A stretch of 64,000 nt of DNA, from positions 124,001 through 188,000 of the forward strand of contig JALQBC010000002.1 in assembly GCA_023375675.1 (NCBI GenBank). The letters are read 5' to 3'. The notes below the pieces were generated by a model that saw nothing but the letters and a program-made list of their open reading frames with translations, was not told where the DNA came from and made no database searches. This DNA is from Cytospora piceicola. Its lineage: Eukaryota; Ascomycota; Sordariomycetes; Diaporthales; Cytosporaceae. This document shows, one piece after another, positions 1 to 9,701 of this stretch; the stretch's first letter is position 1, and each line of letters begins with the position of its first letter. A program made the position numbers and the translations under genes.

Positions 1-1854
1 CGACGACAGGCCATTTTGGAGGTGAGCACTGGAGCTTTCACCATGAGTGACCTTGGATGGTATCGAGGTTACATGTATTCCGAGGCCATGTCTGTTAAGT
101 ATCTAGGTACTCAAGTCTTAAGCACTAAGGAAACTCGCCGATGCAGGTCCCGATATCAAGCCGAGGCTCATGTAGAAACCGGCCCATGACACGTTCGTCC
201 AGCCCCCTACCTCACGCTTCGACCCTCTGCTCTCAGACTGTTCGACGGTTGTCACATAAGCCTTTGTGGAGGATCTTGAAAGCTACTTGGACTTGGATAC
301 GACAGCTTTCGAGGAACTAGGCTTCCCTCTTCAGAGTATGGTTCTATTGACAGTTTCTGTTCATCCGGTCATCGTCGTGGGTAGCTGTGAGATTGGTCTC
401 TGAAGGGCATCTGCCTCTCTGCCTTTCCCATACAAGACAACAGCCAAGGGCATCACCATGTTTCGAAACAACTCAAACGACGCTCAGATATTTAAACCAA
501 GCCTTACAAACAGATGGGTCCTTGTTCGATTTCGCGACCGGACTACTTCAATTGCTTTGGTATCATATCTTTATATTGGAAGCAGACAAGGTCACCAGAG
601 GTTATGATTGATGCAGACTTTGTCCATTGGTTTTCTTGCACCCCCCCCCCCGTTCTGATCTGAGCTAACCCTGACCCCGACAACGTCGAGCTCTTTCCGT
701 CTCAGCCCTATCACTTCGCTGGTTTCTTCTCGTCTGTTTCATGCCAACGTACGCTTGGTAATTTCCCAGGGTGAGCTTGAGTCTAATAATTTGTGCCTTG
801 AGTAGCATGCCGTATTCTTTTCTATCTTCCAGGACAACTCTCTGTCACTGAAGCCCCCGGTCTCCGAATAGCTGCCGGCTTGGTCGTGATGACCGGAATT
901 TGGTGCATGTGTTTCTTGGGATTGAAACATTTGTGACAATATCAAGAGGTGTGTGTATGGTCTCGGTAGCAATCGAAATAAAGCTTACCACATGCCTGCA
1001 AGTTGGAACATAAAATCATTCCAGAAGGTAAGGCCGTGGCCCGGCCCGTGGATGATGAACCACAACACCTCAACCTAGGTGCTCAAGTCAAACACGACGA
1101 CGACCTATACGCAGATGACGGAGGTAGCTTCACTTAGACATAACAGGTTGGCTTTTGAGTCAACTGGTCTATATCATTTACTTGACTCTAGGGTTGTCCA
1201 AATACTGAGACATGTACAACCTCAACCGTATGAAGAAGAATAAAGATAGATGCTATACATATCCAATTAGGTATTTTACTTGGATTGTTTAGCGGCTTGT
1301 CATGGAAACCTCTGCTCTTTCATTGCTACAGTTGACTGAGGGCCACCATTGTGGTTCTTTCCTTGTCTGAAGAGTACCTAGGTAAATCGATCACAGTCAC
1401 CCAAGTATTTTATGGGAGATTTGCCAGCAAGGAAGGGTACCTGGGTACCTGGCAGACCTTCTTTTTGGGTCCTTCCTCCCTCTTTGGGAAGCTACTTGAC
1501 GCTGCAACTACCTGGGCAGGTATTCAGGCAACACCAACTGACCAGGCACCCAGCCTACATCATTTGAATCCTGGGGTCTTTACCTGCATCAACTAAACTC
1601 TTTGTCTCCTCCCTGCCTTTCTCAACAACGTGGCAAACGATTTCGTCTCTTGGCCATCTACTTCAACCATCCGTCCCTCCATCTTCGCCAGCCTTACGCT
1701 TCGACGCGTCAACCGAAGCAGAAGAAGATAGGTGGAGACGCGTACGAAGTCAATTACGAGAACAGGTGCAAGATTCTTAATCCAACTGCCTACCCACAGT
1801 TTTACAAAGCCTAGTCACTGACAAGCACGTCTAGCAAAGTAGCCACACCATACG
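1..1854. other. Intergenic, no confident gene
   Basis: No convincing gene. The plus frame from base 1 is open to a stop near 189 and could be the tail of a gene to the left, but nothing in it is recognisable. A C-homopolymer lies near 641-651. One CCTAGG palindrome (TACCTAGGTA) lies at 1375-1384. The 3' part is presumably promoter and leader of the zinc-knuckle gene that begins at 1855. Confidence 0.5.
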
Positions 1855-3246
1855 ATGCCTACAAACAGCGAACCCACGAAGGCCAAGGCCGCTGCTGAAC
1901 CTGGCTTGGCTCTTTCAGCGTCAGAGGATCGACTTACTCCCTACCCTGCCACTGATACCACTGCAATGACTGTGCGATCCGACAAAGATCGTACGAGGCA
2001 CCCAGAGCCTAGCTACCACGTCATTTCACCCGTTTGTGCGAGCCTTCCCAACACCACAGCGCCGTCCCAAGCCATCGGTTCTCAGCAGAACTCGTATCTC
2101 AATTTGGCACAGTCCCAGGCCAACTTTATGAAGTCTGGCACCTTCCCCATCTACTCTGCCAGTCCCAACGTCTCAGCCGTGGACTCCAGAGCCCGCGGCG
2201 TTATGGCACGTCCCTTTCAATGCACCTACTGTGGACATAAAGGACACAACCAAGAGACGTGCCGCAAGCAGAAGAGGGTGGTGGGATGCCTCAACTGCGG
2301 TGCTAAGGGCCATCTGGAGCATCAGTGTATCGAGACAAGTGGAAGCCAATGTCGCTACTGCCTCGCGAAGGGTCACTCCGAGGCCGATTGTTTCATATTG
2401 AAGGAACATATGAGGCCGTGTACGTTTTGCTCCAAGTATGGACACGAAGAGTCCCGGTGCTACAAGAAGATCAGCGACCATGTCTCCAAGGCACATCGCG
2501 TCGGCGCCGTTACTACCGCGAGCAACAGCTCTCGTGGCAATCATGGCCCGACTCGAAGCTCCGAACTCAGCATGAAGTCCATGGTAGCCCCCGAGAAGAC
2601 CGCGTCACGCCTAAACACCTTTATGAGAGTTACTGTCGCTGACAACCGAAACGCGAGCCATGGGCACCGAGCTCCCGTCACACAGGCAGAAATTGCTGCG
2701 ATTACCATTGACAATACCCAAGCGCAGACGGAGCTTGAGTCTGAGCACGGACAATTCCAAGGCCCGCAACCCGCTTCACGTGCCCTCCCAGTCAACTACA
2801 TCCTCGCACCCATCAATGGAGCTAAGCCAAATGTCCTTGCGGCCAAGAACACCAACAGCAACTCCTCTCAGGAGCCTGACAGCAGGGACAGGGCAGCTCA
2901 CTATTATGGCGGCCAGATAATCCACCAGGATCGTTACCAGCACAATGGATTGTCCCCTCTGCCTATATCGGAGTCTGTTATGCACGAGGCCACTTTAAAG
3001 CGCGAAAACAGTAAAGCCAAATCTCATGGAGGGCCTGGTGCCTCTACCACTACCAGACGCCGTGAGAAATCAGTCAACAGCAGCCCGACTATCTATGTGT
3101 TCCAGGACACCATGCACAATAGGCGGGTACAGAGATCAGTTTCCACTGACAATCCCGAGGCCTTTGAGTTTCAGCGCAAGCTCATGAAGGAGCGCTGCGA
3201 AGAAGCCATGAGACTGCGGCGAGCAAAGAACAATGTTCACTGTTGA
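1855..3246 (+). CDS. Four-CCHC zinc-knuckle protein
   Basis: Uninterrupted 463-codon frame starting at ATG 1855. Four consecutive CX2CX4HX4C zinc knuckles lie at about residues 122-200 (CTYCGHKGHNQETC, CLNCGAKGHLEHQC, CRYCLAKGHSEADC, CTFCSKYGHEESRC). Such knuckles usually bind single-stranded nucleic acid, as in Gis2/Byr3/CNBP proteins and retroviral-type Gag. The N-terminal ~120 and C-terminal ~260 residues are polar, low in hydrophobics and probably disordered; a basic stretch (TTRRREKS) and a basic C-terminus (EEAMRLRRAKNN) could contact RNA or act as nuclear signals. Gis2-type proteins are much shorter and usually carry seven knuckles, so this is not a simple orthologue. A domesticated Gag fragment is an alternative, but no protease, reverse transcriptase or LTR is visible nearby. 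The specific function is unknown. Confidence 0.8.
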   Translation: MPTNSEPTKAKAAAEPGLALSASEDRLTPYPATDTTAMTVRSDKDRTRHPEPSYHVISPVCASLPNTTAPSQAIGSQQNSYLNLAQSQANFMKSGTFPIYSASPNVSAVDSRARGVMARPFQCTYCGHKGHNQETCRKQKRVVGCLNCGAKGHLEHQCIETSGSQCRYCLAKGHSEADCFILKEHMRPCTFCSKYGHEESRCYKKISDHVSKAHRVGAVTTASNSSRGNHGPTRSSELSMKSMVAPEKTASRLNTFMRVTVADNRNASHGHRAPVTQAEIAAITIDNTQAQTELESEHGQFQGPQPASRALPVNYILAPINGAKPNVLAAKNTNSNSSQEPDSRDRAAHYYGGQIIHQDRYQHNGLSPLPISESVMHEATLKRENSKAKSHGGPGASTTTRRREKSVNSSPTIYVFQDTMHNRRVQRSVSTDNPEAFEFQRKLMKERCEEAMRLRRAKNNVHC

Positions 3247-5836
3247 GCTGGTTGTGGAGGAAGGTGTACCGCAAGGAGCTTACGAAAAGCAGGTTGGAAC
3301 TGTCCAGTAACACTGAATGGCCAACGTCTACATCAGCCACACGTCTTCCCATTTTTGACTCAACAGAACAAGACTCAAGTCCTTGGGCATTCCGGTTACG
3401 GTTGGCGGTAGCTGACTGGTTTATGTATAGTCTCGATTCGCCAGGTCTGGACAGAGATGAGCGCTGCGCTTTATTTTTAGAGCCATGATTAGCGAGGTAA
3501 TTTTGGAACATCGACGCTGGAACGGTACTTTGAGACTCGACGCATAAAAATGAGGGAAGAAACAATGTGCAATCGTTGCTCGGAGAAAGTGGCTTGGAGT
3601 ATTGTAACAGTATAGGGTCATGCTGTCCGTACATATGGATGTCTTCTCAGACTGGCTTCAGATGTTAGAGTCTAGGGAACCCGGAGGCACACAAAAGTTG
3701 ATAAACATTCTCACTGTAATTAGTGCAATGTGCCTGCCCAAGTGACACCGACATGGTTTATATCAGCAGGTTGCTCAGTTTGGGCCTCATCTGTTCGACC
3801 TGTGCTTTCACTGTGATCTGTCGCTGCTATCATAGCGGTGGAGTTTTGGGTAGATCTGACTTGGTGTGTATGGTTCTATAACCCAAGGTGAAGCTCATTT
3901 ATCATATGTCTCGGCCATCTGACCGTGGGACCATGAGCGGTCATCACATAATCATGTTGCTTTGTGGCTCGGAAGCGAACAAGTGACACAGCCCGAGAAC
4001 AACCTTGCAACACCTTTGTGTAGGAACATTTGAGCTTCGGCTCATACACCCACCGCCAATCTTATAATACAAACCTTTGTTTGTCGAATCATGAAATTGT
4101 TCTTTGTTTGACGTGACGAGATTTGGACAATAGTCAATGGTGAGCACGTCACTCGCAGTAGCCAAGAAATGGCTATATAATGCCTTGGTTGTTCTCAATA
4201 CCATGATGATTTGTTAGTTCTACCAGAAGTCAGTTTGACATGGATTGATCCTCACCAACACCAGTTGACAGCAACATCACATTCGACATATGAACATATC
4301 AACAATCAAGCCTGAGAAAAGCCAACCAACTACAAGTGAAATGCAGATTATCACCCACTTCGTAAACAACACAACCGAGGAGGCAGAACGCGGGAGACGC
4401 TCAGGAGCTCCTTCACCCGAGCCCCAGCCTCAGCCTCAGCCTCAGCCTTATCCCGATAAGTGAGTAGCGCACAGTGAGGGGTAAATCAACGGCGACAATA
4501 TCTGACAGCATACGTGCCTTCGGATATACCCAAGGTATATGCACCCAGGTTGAATGTTCACAAGCCAGCTTATTATGACATTAGTTAATAGTGGATGGCA
4601 TATTCTCTGATAACACATTTGTTGCTTCCTATCCTGTTGCCCCTTTTGTGAGTTGCCTATGATTAGGACGTAACTTGCACGGCGCACCACAATCCTTCCC
4701 CTTGTAATGCATTCGATCACCATATCAAATTTATTTACGCCCGGTAACCAATAATCAGTGATTTCCAGTCTTAAATACGCTTCGTATTAGGAAAGCACTG
4801 TTAGGACCGTGGTGCCTCCAGATGTCACCGTCTCCCGAGGTCCCGCTGAAGCATAAAAGCTTTTCTGTCTACATATGTAAACCACCCTTGTTGTGCCTCA
4901 ATTTACATACATTCAAAAGGTCTCTTTTGACTCATAGGTCGTGAACCTCGCCGTATTCTATTTCTGTTATGTAGCAAGCTGATGACCTGCATTCAAATTT
5001 AGAAGGATCCGGTAAACCGTGATCCTTGCGCTCTTCACATGTGCAGTGGATGCACCCAGTGCAATGGCTAAAGCTCGTTCACGTATAATTGAGAGGTCTA
5101 ACTAGACTTTGGGTTAGTAGATGGGAACTATTGTCTGTGGCAATCGCTTCAGGGTCGACCTCTCCCCGGTATGCCAGTTTTATGATGACGGTGTAATACA
5201 CTGCCACCCAGGTGTCACACTTGGACAGACTTGGATGGGGTTAAGGAGTGAATTGGTCGCGATAGGCAGAAGAGAAACCTTCACCAGACCTTAAGCCCTT
5301 CTACCCTACTGTTTGTATGCTATTTGAGTTGATCGGACGGTCCCGAGATCTCTGCTCGGAACCGAGATGGTTGATTTATAGATTTGGCTGTCCTAGACAG
5401 TTATATCCCAGCCGTCCCAGCCGTGCCTTAGCCATCACCGCCTGCTGTCCCTTGCAGAAGGGGCTTGGGCTATCAACTACACCAGGGTTTCAAACAATCA
5501 TACCATACAGGATGTGGCCTTGGTGTCTGTTCAGGCGAAAGTGAAGAAGGCATCTACCTAGGTAGAAGCTCTGCGGCGGTTCATGGACTGAGGATTACAG
5601 GATAGGCTGGGTGGCTGGATAATTACTGACTACCCTAGGGTAGATATCTTGAAGTCGTTAGTCCAAAACAAATTTGATGAGCTACTCATATGCAGAAGAG
5701 CAACTGAACCTTTCAGTGTTGCTATAACCCCACTGTACCCATACTGCTTCCTGAGGTCTGTGTCGAGGCTTTATAAATTCGTGCAATAGGCAAAAAGGAA
5801 CAATTATCCATCGTAGAAATGGACAAAAGAAACAAT
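3247..5836. other. Long intergenic region
   Basis: About 2.6 kb with no convincing long gene. It contains a small coding-like frame at 4290-4463 (listed separately), a CCTCAG hexanucleotide run near 4425-4446, a TACCTAGGTA palindrome at 5555-5564 and a perfect TACCCTAGGGTA palindrome at 5631-5642. Confidence 0.5.
4290..4463 (+). CDS. Possible small protein, 57 aa
   Basis: ATG 4290 opens a 57-codon frame with a coding-like composition: a helical stretch (FVNNTTEEAERGRRSGA) followed by a Pro-Gln run (EPQPQPQPQPYPDK) encoded by the CCTCAG repeats. The frame's stop overlaps a good splice donor (GTGAGT at 4460). Beyond it, around 4512-4590, another frame reads AYVPSDIPKVYAPRLNVHKP and ends YYDIS before a stop. 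The obvious acceptor, CAG just before CATACG, leaves the two parts one base out of phase. Either the true splice differs, the gene is frameshifted, or one segment is chance. No family is recognised. Confidence 0.3.
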   Translation: MNISTIKPEKSQPTTSEMQIITHFVNNTTEEAERGRRSGAPSPEPQPQPQPQPYPDK

Positions 5837-5908
5837 TGACCTGTGCAGGGGTCGAACCTGCAATCTCCTGATTCGTAGTCAGACGCCTTGCCATTGGGCC
5901 AACAGGCC
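5837..5908 (-). tRNA. tRNA-Arg (anticodon ACG)
   Basis: A full cloverleaf can be drawn on the minus strand. The acceptor arm GGCCTGT pairs with ACAGGTC (one G-T pair) and is followed by discriminator A. The anticodon arm is TCTGA-CTACGAA-TCAGG with anticodon ACG (Arg, CGN codons). The T arm contains GGTTCGACCCC (B box). There is no intron. The minus strand runs into TTTT a few bases past the 3' end, a Pol III terminator. It is isolated, about 490 bp upstream of the complex I gene on the opposite strand. Confidence 0.93.
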
Positions 5909-6396
5909 GGATTTGTTCTTGTAGAGTACGAGTAATCAGAGATTTATATTGACACGGCAGAACGTGCCGGTGGGGTGCCGAGGTCGATGTTGCTGTCGGT
6001 CCTGAATCACGACTCGAAGCGACTCCAGAGCATCTGCAACTCCGCAGCTCCGCTAAAGTCCAATGACAACGAGTCATCTCTGGCTCCATCTGGCTCCGTC
6101 TGTTCGGCTGATGGATGTTGGTCTACTGCAGTTGCTATCGCCGTTCTAAGTTCTGGAAATCAAATGTATGCGAGAGTGAATGGAAATAAGGGGTCGAGGT
6201 GACAGGGGACACAGTACGGAGCATACAGAAGCACATGTGATCAGCTTAGATAAGCCCCGACGCACGGGCCAACACCGCCGCCCGCGCCAATTGGGGCCCT
6301 CATTGGGACGACCCATTACGAAACACTACCAACACCGCGATTCAAGGTGCAAGCTAGACCTACGATTACACTGTCACGATTGCACTGTCACTCACC
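5909..6396. other. Promoter region of complex I B18 gene
   Basis: No supported gene. It separates the minus-strand tRNA from the plus-strand NDUFB7-type gene and presumably holds the 5' flanks of both. Confidence 0.4.
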
Positions 6397-6862
6397 ATGG
6401 CACACGACGAAGCAATTACCATGCCACGGCGTGAGGATCCAGAACTCCACCCCTTACCGAGAGAGGACTCCGCTGACGTCGGTCTACAGAGGCGACCCGC
6501 GAGGAGATGCGCGACTCCAAGCTTCCCATGGCATACCGGGACAACTGCGCCAACCTCCTGATTCCCCTCAACCGGTGCCGGTCCGACACTTACTTCCTGC
6601 CGTGGAAGTGCGAGGTAGGTGGAGGTTCCGATAACCAGTCCAGTTGCGTCCCCGAGTCGTGTTCGTCCCGCGTGACGAGCACGACTCGGGTGGAGGGTCA
6701 TTTTGGAGGCATGGGACAGGGAGTTCGAGCGCGGGTGCTGACCATCATCAACCATAGCAAGAGAGGCACACCTACGAGAAATGCCAATACGTTGAGTTCA
6801 AGAAGCGCGTGGCCAAGATGAACGAGCTGAGGGAGGCCAAGGGCGGTGCCAGGAGCAACTAA
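6397..6862 (+). CDS. NADH:ubiquinone oxidoreductase B18 subunit (NDUFB7 type)
   Basis: Accessory subunit of mitochondrial complex I on the intermembrane-space side, imported and folded as a twin-CX9C protein. Three exons: 6397-6430, 6490-6614, 6758-6862, giving 87 aa. Intron 1 (59 nt) has GTGAGG...CTACAG with a CTGAC branch site; intron 2 (143 nt) has GTAGGT...CATAG. Joined phases are consistent and only the spliced reading recreates the family. Cysteine pattern: C-ANLLIPLNR-C (CX9C), then C-EQERHTYEK-C (CX9C) spanning the exon 2/3 junction. The C-terminus FKKRVAKMNELREAKGGARS is typical of fungal B18. The start ATG has a good context (CACCATGG). The second exon alone opens a longer frame running through intron 2, which would mislead single-exon prediction. 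Confidence 0.92.
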
Positions 6863-8635
6863 GGAACCGAAGAAGACGACGATGTGCTGGGAAGGGTCGG
6901 CCGGTTTGTACATTGCGCAGGGCCAAACCATGCAGTCGATGGAACGAGTGACGAATAGACGATTTGACAACATCAGACCGGGCATCGAGTGATACAATCT
7001 TCAAGAACATCCGATTGCAGGTGGGCTTGGCCCTTTGGCTCAAGGATTTTCACAACAAGCGTTTGGCGTTTCGAGGAAGTAAGCATGTTAATATTCATGA
7101 GAATGGCCTGCTTTGTTTATGATGCAACCCCGGCACGCACATCCAGATATACCACACGGCGCGTCATCGCGGCCACGCCCAACAATATTGCACTGCCTTT
7201 TCTACAGGTTAAGTTACCGTATTCCGACTTCTCCGACATTTGAAGCAACTATCGAACTGATGCGCTACATGCGATCATCGAAGTCTTGGAATAGACCCTC
7301 TGAGCAAGACTCTGGTTGCTGTTTGTATCGGGTTGCCCGGTGTACTCGACATGTTGCCCGGATTTCTAAGGTCATTCAATTTTGTGATACCCTTGACATA
7401 CTCTGTGCTTTCAGCCTTGCCATCTTGCTCGGAGCTGACAGTTTCTGGGGAAGGACTTTCCACACGCGCACCGTAAATCGACACTGCCCAAGTGACCAGC
7501 ACAACAATTGAAGAAATCTCAGGGATCCATTGACTCGAAATATCAACTTACAGGTACTTGGAACGAGGGCTGGCCAAGCGACAAACCCATTCATAGATGC
7601 AGTTAGGAATTTGATTTGTTTTGCTGTTTCGATCAATATCTGCTGGATGGACCGTAGGGTCACAGTCAGGGTCTGGTTTCACCCATTGGGTTTGGGGCCG
7701 GGGATAGGGTTACGAACCATTGGCACCCGGAAGCAAAGTCGCTTAGTAGACGTGATCTGCAATGTTGAAGACGTAGTGCCCAGGTGTGCTCCTCGAATTT
7801 TAACGCGCTGCAGCATATGAATGCCGTCAAAGACATGCAGTGCTATGCGATCCGCCAATGATCTGGCACCTACCTAGGTAGGTAGGTCGCACATATCGAG
7901 AAGCGCAGATCTCTTATTCCAACGACATGCTCTTCTCCAATACGCAATACGAGTGGTCCTGTCATCACAACATTGAATGGCTCCTGCAGCCTTGCCGACA
8001 AACTGTTGTTTGTTCGGCCGAACCGTTGAACCGTTCAACCTTGTTGGGTGGACCAATGAAGCCCCATAACTTCTCCCCCTTGGCGATCTGAAACGTTGGA
8101 ACGAGCCGCTGCTTAGCCGCTTTGGTAGGGCATGAGTGGTTGCACTGTGCCCTTGTTTCGCACCTCATTCGCTTCGCGACGCAGAATCATCCCTCGGTCT
8201 TTTCCCTCCAGTGCCCCGTGTGGAATGCCTCCCAATGGAGGCGAGTGGTGGTCCGAGATTCGACCAGTGCCGATCCGTGAGGATGGCAATGCCTGGCAGC
8301 CTGGCAAATGCTGGTCTTGGCAGCCCGCTTTTCGTGTCTCTCCCCTGACGGATGGATGCTTGCCTGTCGAAATCAGGGGGGAGGCAGGGAGAGGAGGGAG
8401 CGTAACATCACAGAATTCACAAAAGAACGATCGTCCCCAGACCGTATCTTTTCTGTGGCCAGGGTTTTTTGTTTTTTTATCAAACATTTTCTTCTATACC
8501 CCAAAGAATCAACATCTTCCCCTTTTGTTCAATTCGAGTACTGAGCGCTCGTCAAATCATCTGCTGCGCAACTCGTTGGTTCTTCTCCAGCTAAGGTCCG
8601 GATATCTCCCTCTCTAGCCAATCGTCCAACGGAAA
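6863..8635. other. Intergenic, with a possible decayed gene
   Basis: No confident gene. A minus-strand patch at 7411-7816 contains short coding-like exons, one with half a C2H2 zinc finger (see separate entry). A CCTAGG palindrome (TACCTAGGTA followed by GGTAGG) lies at 7871-7887. The last ~500 bp are presumably promoter and leader of the secreted-protein gene at 8636. Confidence 0.4.
7411..7816 (-). pseudogene. Possible C2H2 zinc-finger gene remnant
   Basis: On the minus strand a segment 7672-7552 reads PDCDPTVHPADIDRNSKT... in one frame, then a well-formed intron (donor GTAAGT at 7551, acceptor GGGCAG at 7484, 68 nt) leads to a segment reading LRCACGKSFPRNCQLRAR before a stop at 7411-7413. 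The CxCGKSFPRNC-L pattern resembles the first half of a fungal C2H2 finger, but the two histidines are not found. An upstream ATG at 7816 opens MLQRVKIRGAHLGTTSS, but joining it would need a 41-nt intron, which is too short. Another frame across the same splice is also open (SIYGARVESPSPETVSS). I cannot decide between a small real gene and a decayed fragment. Confidence 0.25.
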
Positions 8636-9307
8636 ATGCAGCTCTCCCTTGCCGCCAGCCTGATCGCCCTCCTCGCAGGTGCTGAGGCTCACCTGTGGAG
8701 CACGCCCGACGTGAAGCTGGTCCAGCCAAAGGAGAATGCCGCCTCCAATTATACCTGGACCGTGACCAACTGGGACGCCAGCTGCTCGAGCACAGGCTGT
8801 TTTGCTGGTATGTGCATCCCCACTCCGCCCGGTCCACCACCATCCCCTAGCAGCCATATTCGGGTTTCTCTATTGCATCCTACGAGCCGAGCCGTTGCTG
8901 ACATTAAATGCAGACTTCAATGTCAGTGCAGCGGCCTGGAAGACATCCATTCCCGCCTTCAGTGCCTCCTGCTCCACTGGTCCTGAGGGCGCGGCCTACC
9001 AGCACTGTGAGGTTCTGGACGACGGCACCGAGACCCATCTGGTCGCCGCCCGTCTAGAGGCCAACAAGGGCACCGAGACTGCTGCGCACCTGGCTGTGAG
9101 CTTTGAGTTTGTCGATCCTAATGCCAAGTGAGTGTCCAATTCGAACGTCCAATTTTTAGATGAGTGGTGTTGACTGACGGACCCGCCTGCAGGGGCACAT
9201 ACTGGAACTACACGGCATTCGCGGACGCCCCATACCGAAAGGCCGCGTCTGCGGCTGCGTCCTCCACGTTCCACATGACGCCTTCTGAGATCTGGGGCGC
9301 TGCTTAA
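8636..9307 (+). CDS. Small secreted four-cysteine protein
   Basis: Three exons: 8636-8807, 8914-9127, 9193-9307; 166 aa. Introns: 106 nt (GTATGT...TGCAG, branch GCTGAC) and 65 nt (GTGAGT...CTGCAG). The N-terminus is a signal peptide (MQLSLAASLIALLAGAEA, cleavage likely before HLW). The mature protein has four cysteines (about C50, C55, C77, C89), enough for two disulfides, with W-rich beta-type sequence (YTWTVTNWDASCSSTGCFA, DFNVSAAAW) and N-glycosylation sequons (NYT, NVS). The WxVTNWxASC...CFxDFNVS pattern resembles fungal small secreted proteins of the AA1-like (Alt a 1-like) type; this is my pattern match, not a search result. It probably acts outside the cell; candidate effector or wall-associated protein. 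A pyrimidine-rich leader precedes the ATG. Confidence 0.8.
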
Positions 9308-9701
9308 GGGGTAGGATGGAGTGTACGCGCCGTTGTCTCGTTGAAAATATGATGATGCATACCCCGTGGTGGTCAAGTGCTGAACGCCATAATATTCCAC
9401 CTTATGCTTTGACCAGCGTAGGTTACCTCTCGAGCATAGAGAGGTCTTGACACAATAATATTATATCAGACCCACTTCCCAACCTGTCAAGCAATGAATT
9501 GTGATTTGTGTTAGATCATTGCAGCTTATTCGTCAAATTTAAAAGCGCCGTGCGTTGCCTCGGCCTGGACGGGCGAAATCTCGTTACACTCTTTACTCGG
9601 CGTCGTCATTCTTGACGAGGCTGATAATCCGGCTGATTTTTGGTGTCTTGCTCGAGTGCCGGCAGCGTGGTGGGCTGCAGTAATAAGGCAGCTTTGCGAT
9701 T
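9308..9701. other. Short convergent spacer
   Basis: 3' regions of two convergent genes; nothing else seen. Confidence 0.4.

Noticed and set aside
5682..6089. Minus-strand 135-codon frame overlapping the tRNA
   Set aside because: It reads through the tRNA gene and has no family features.
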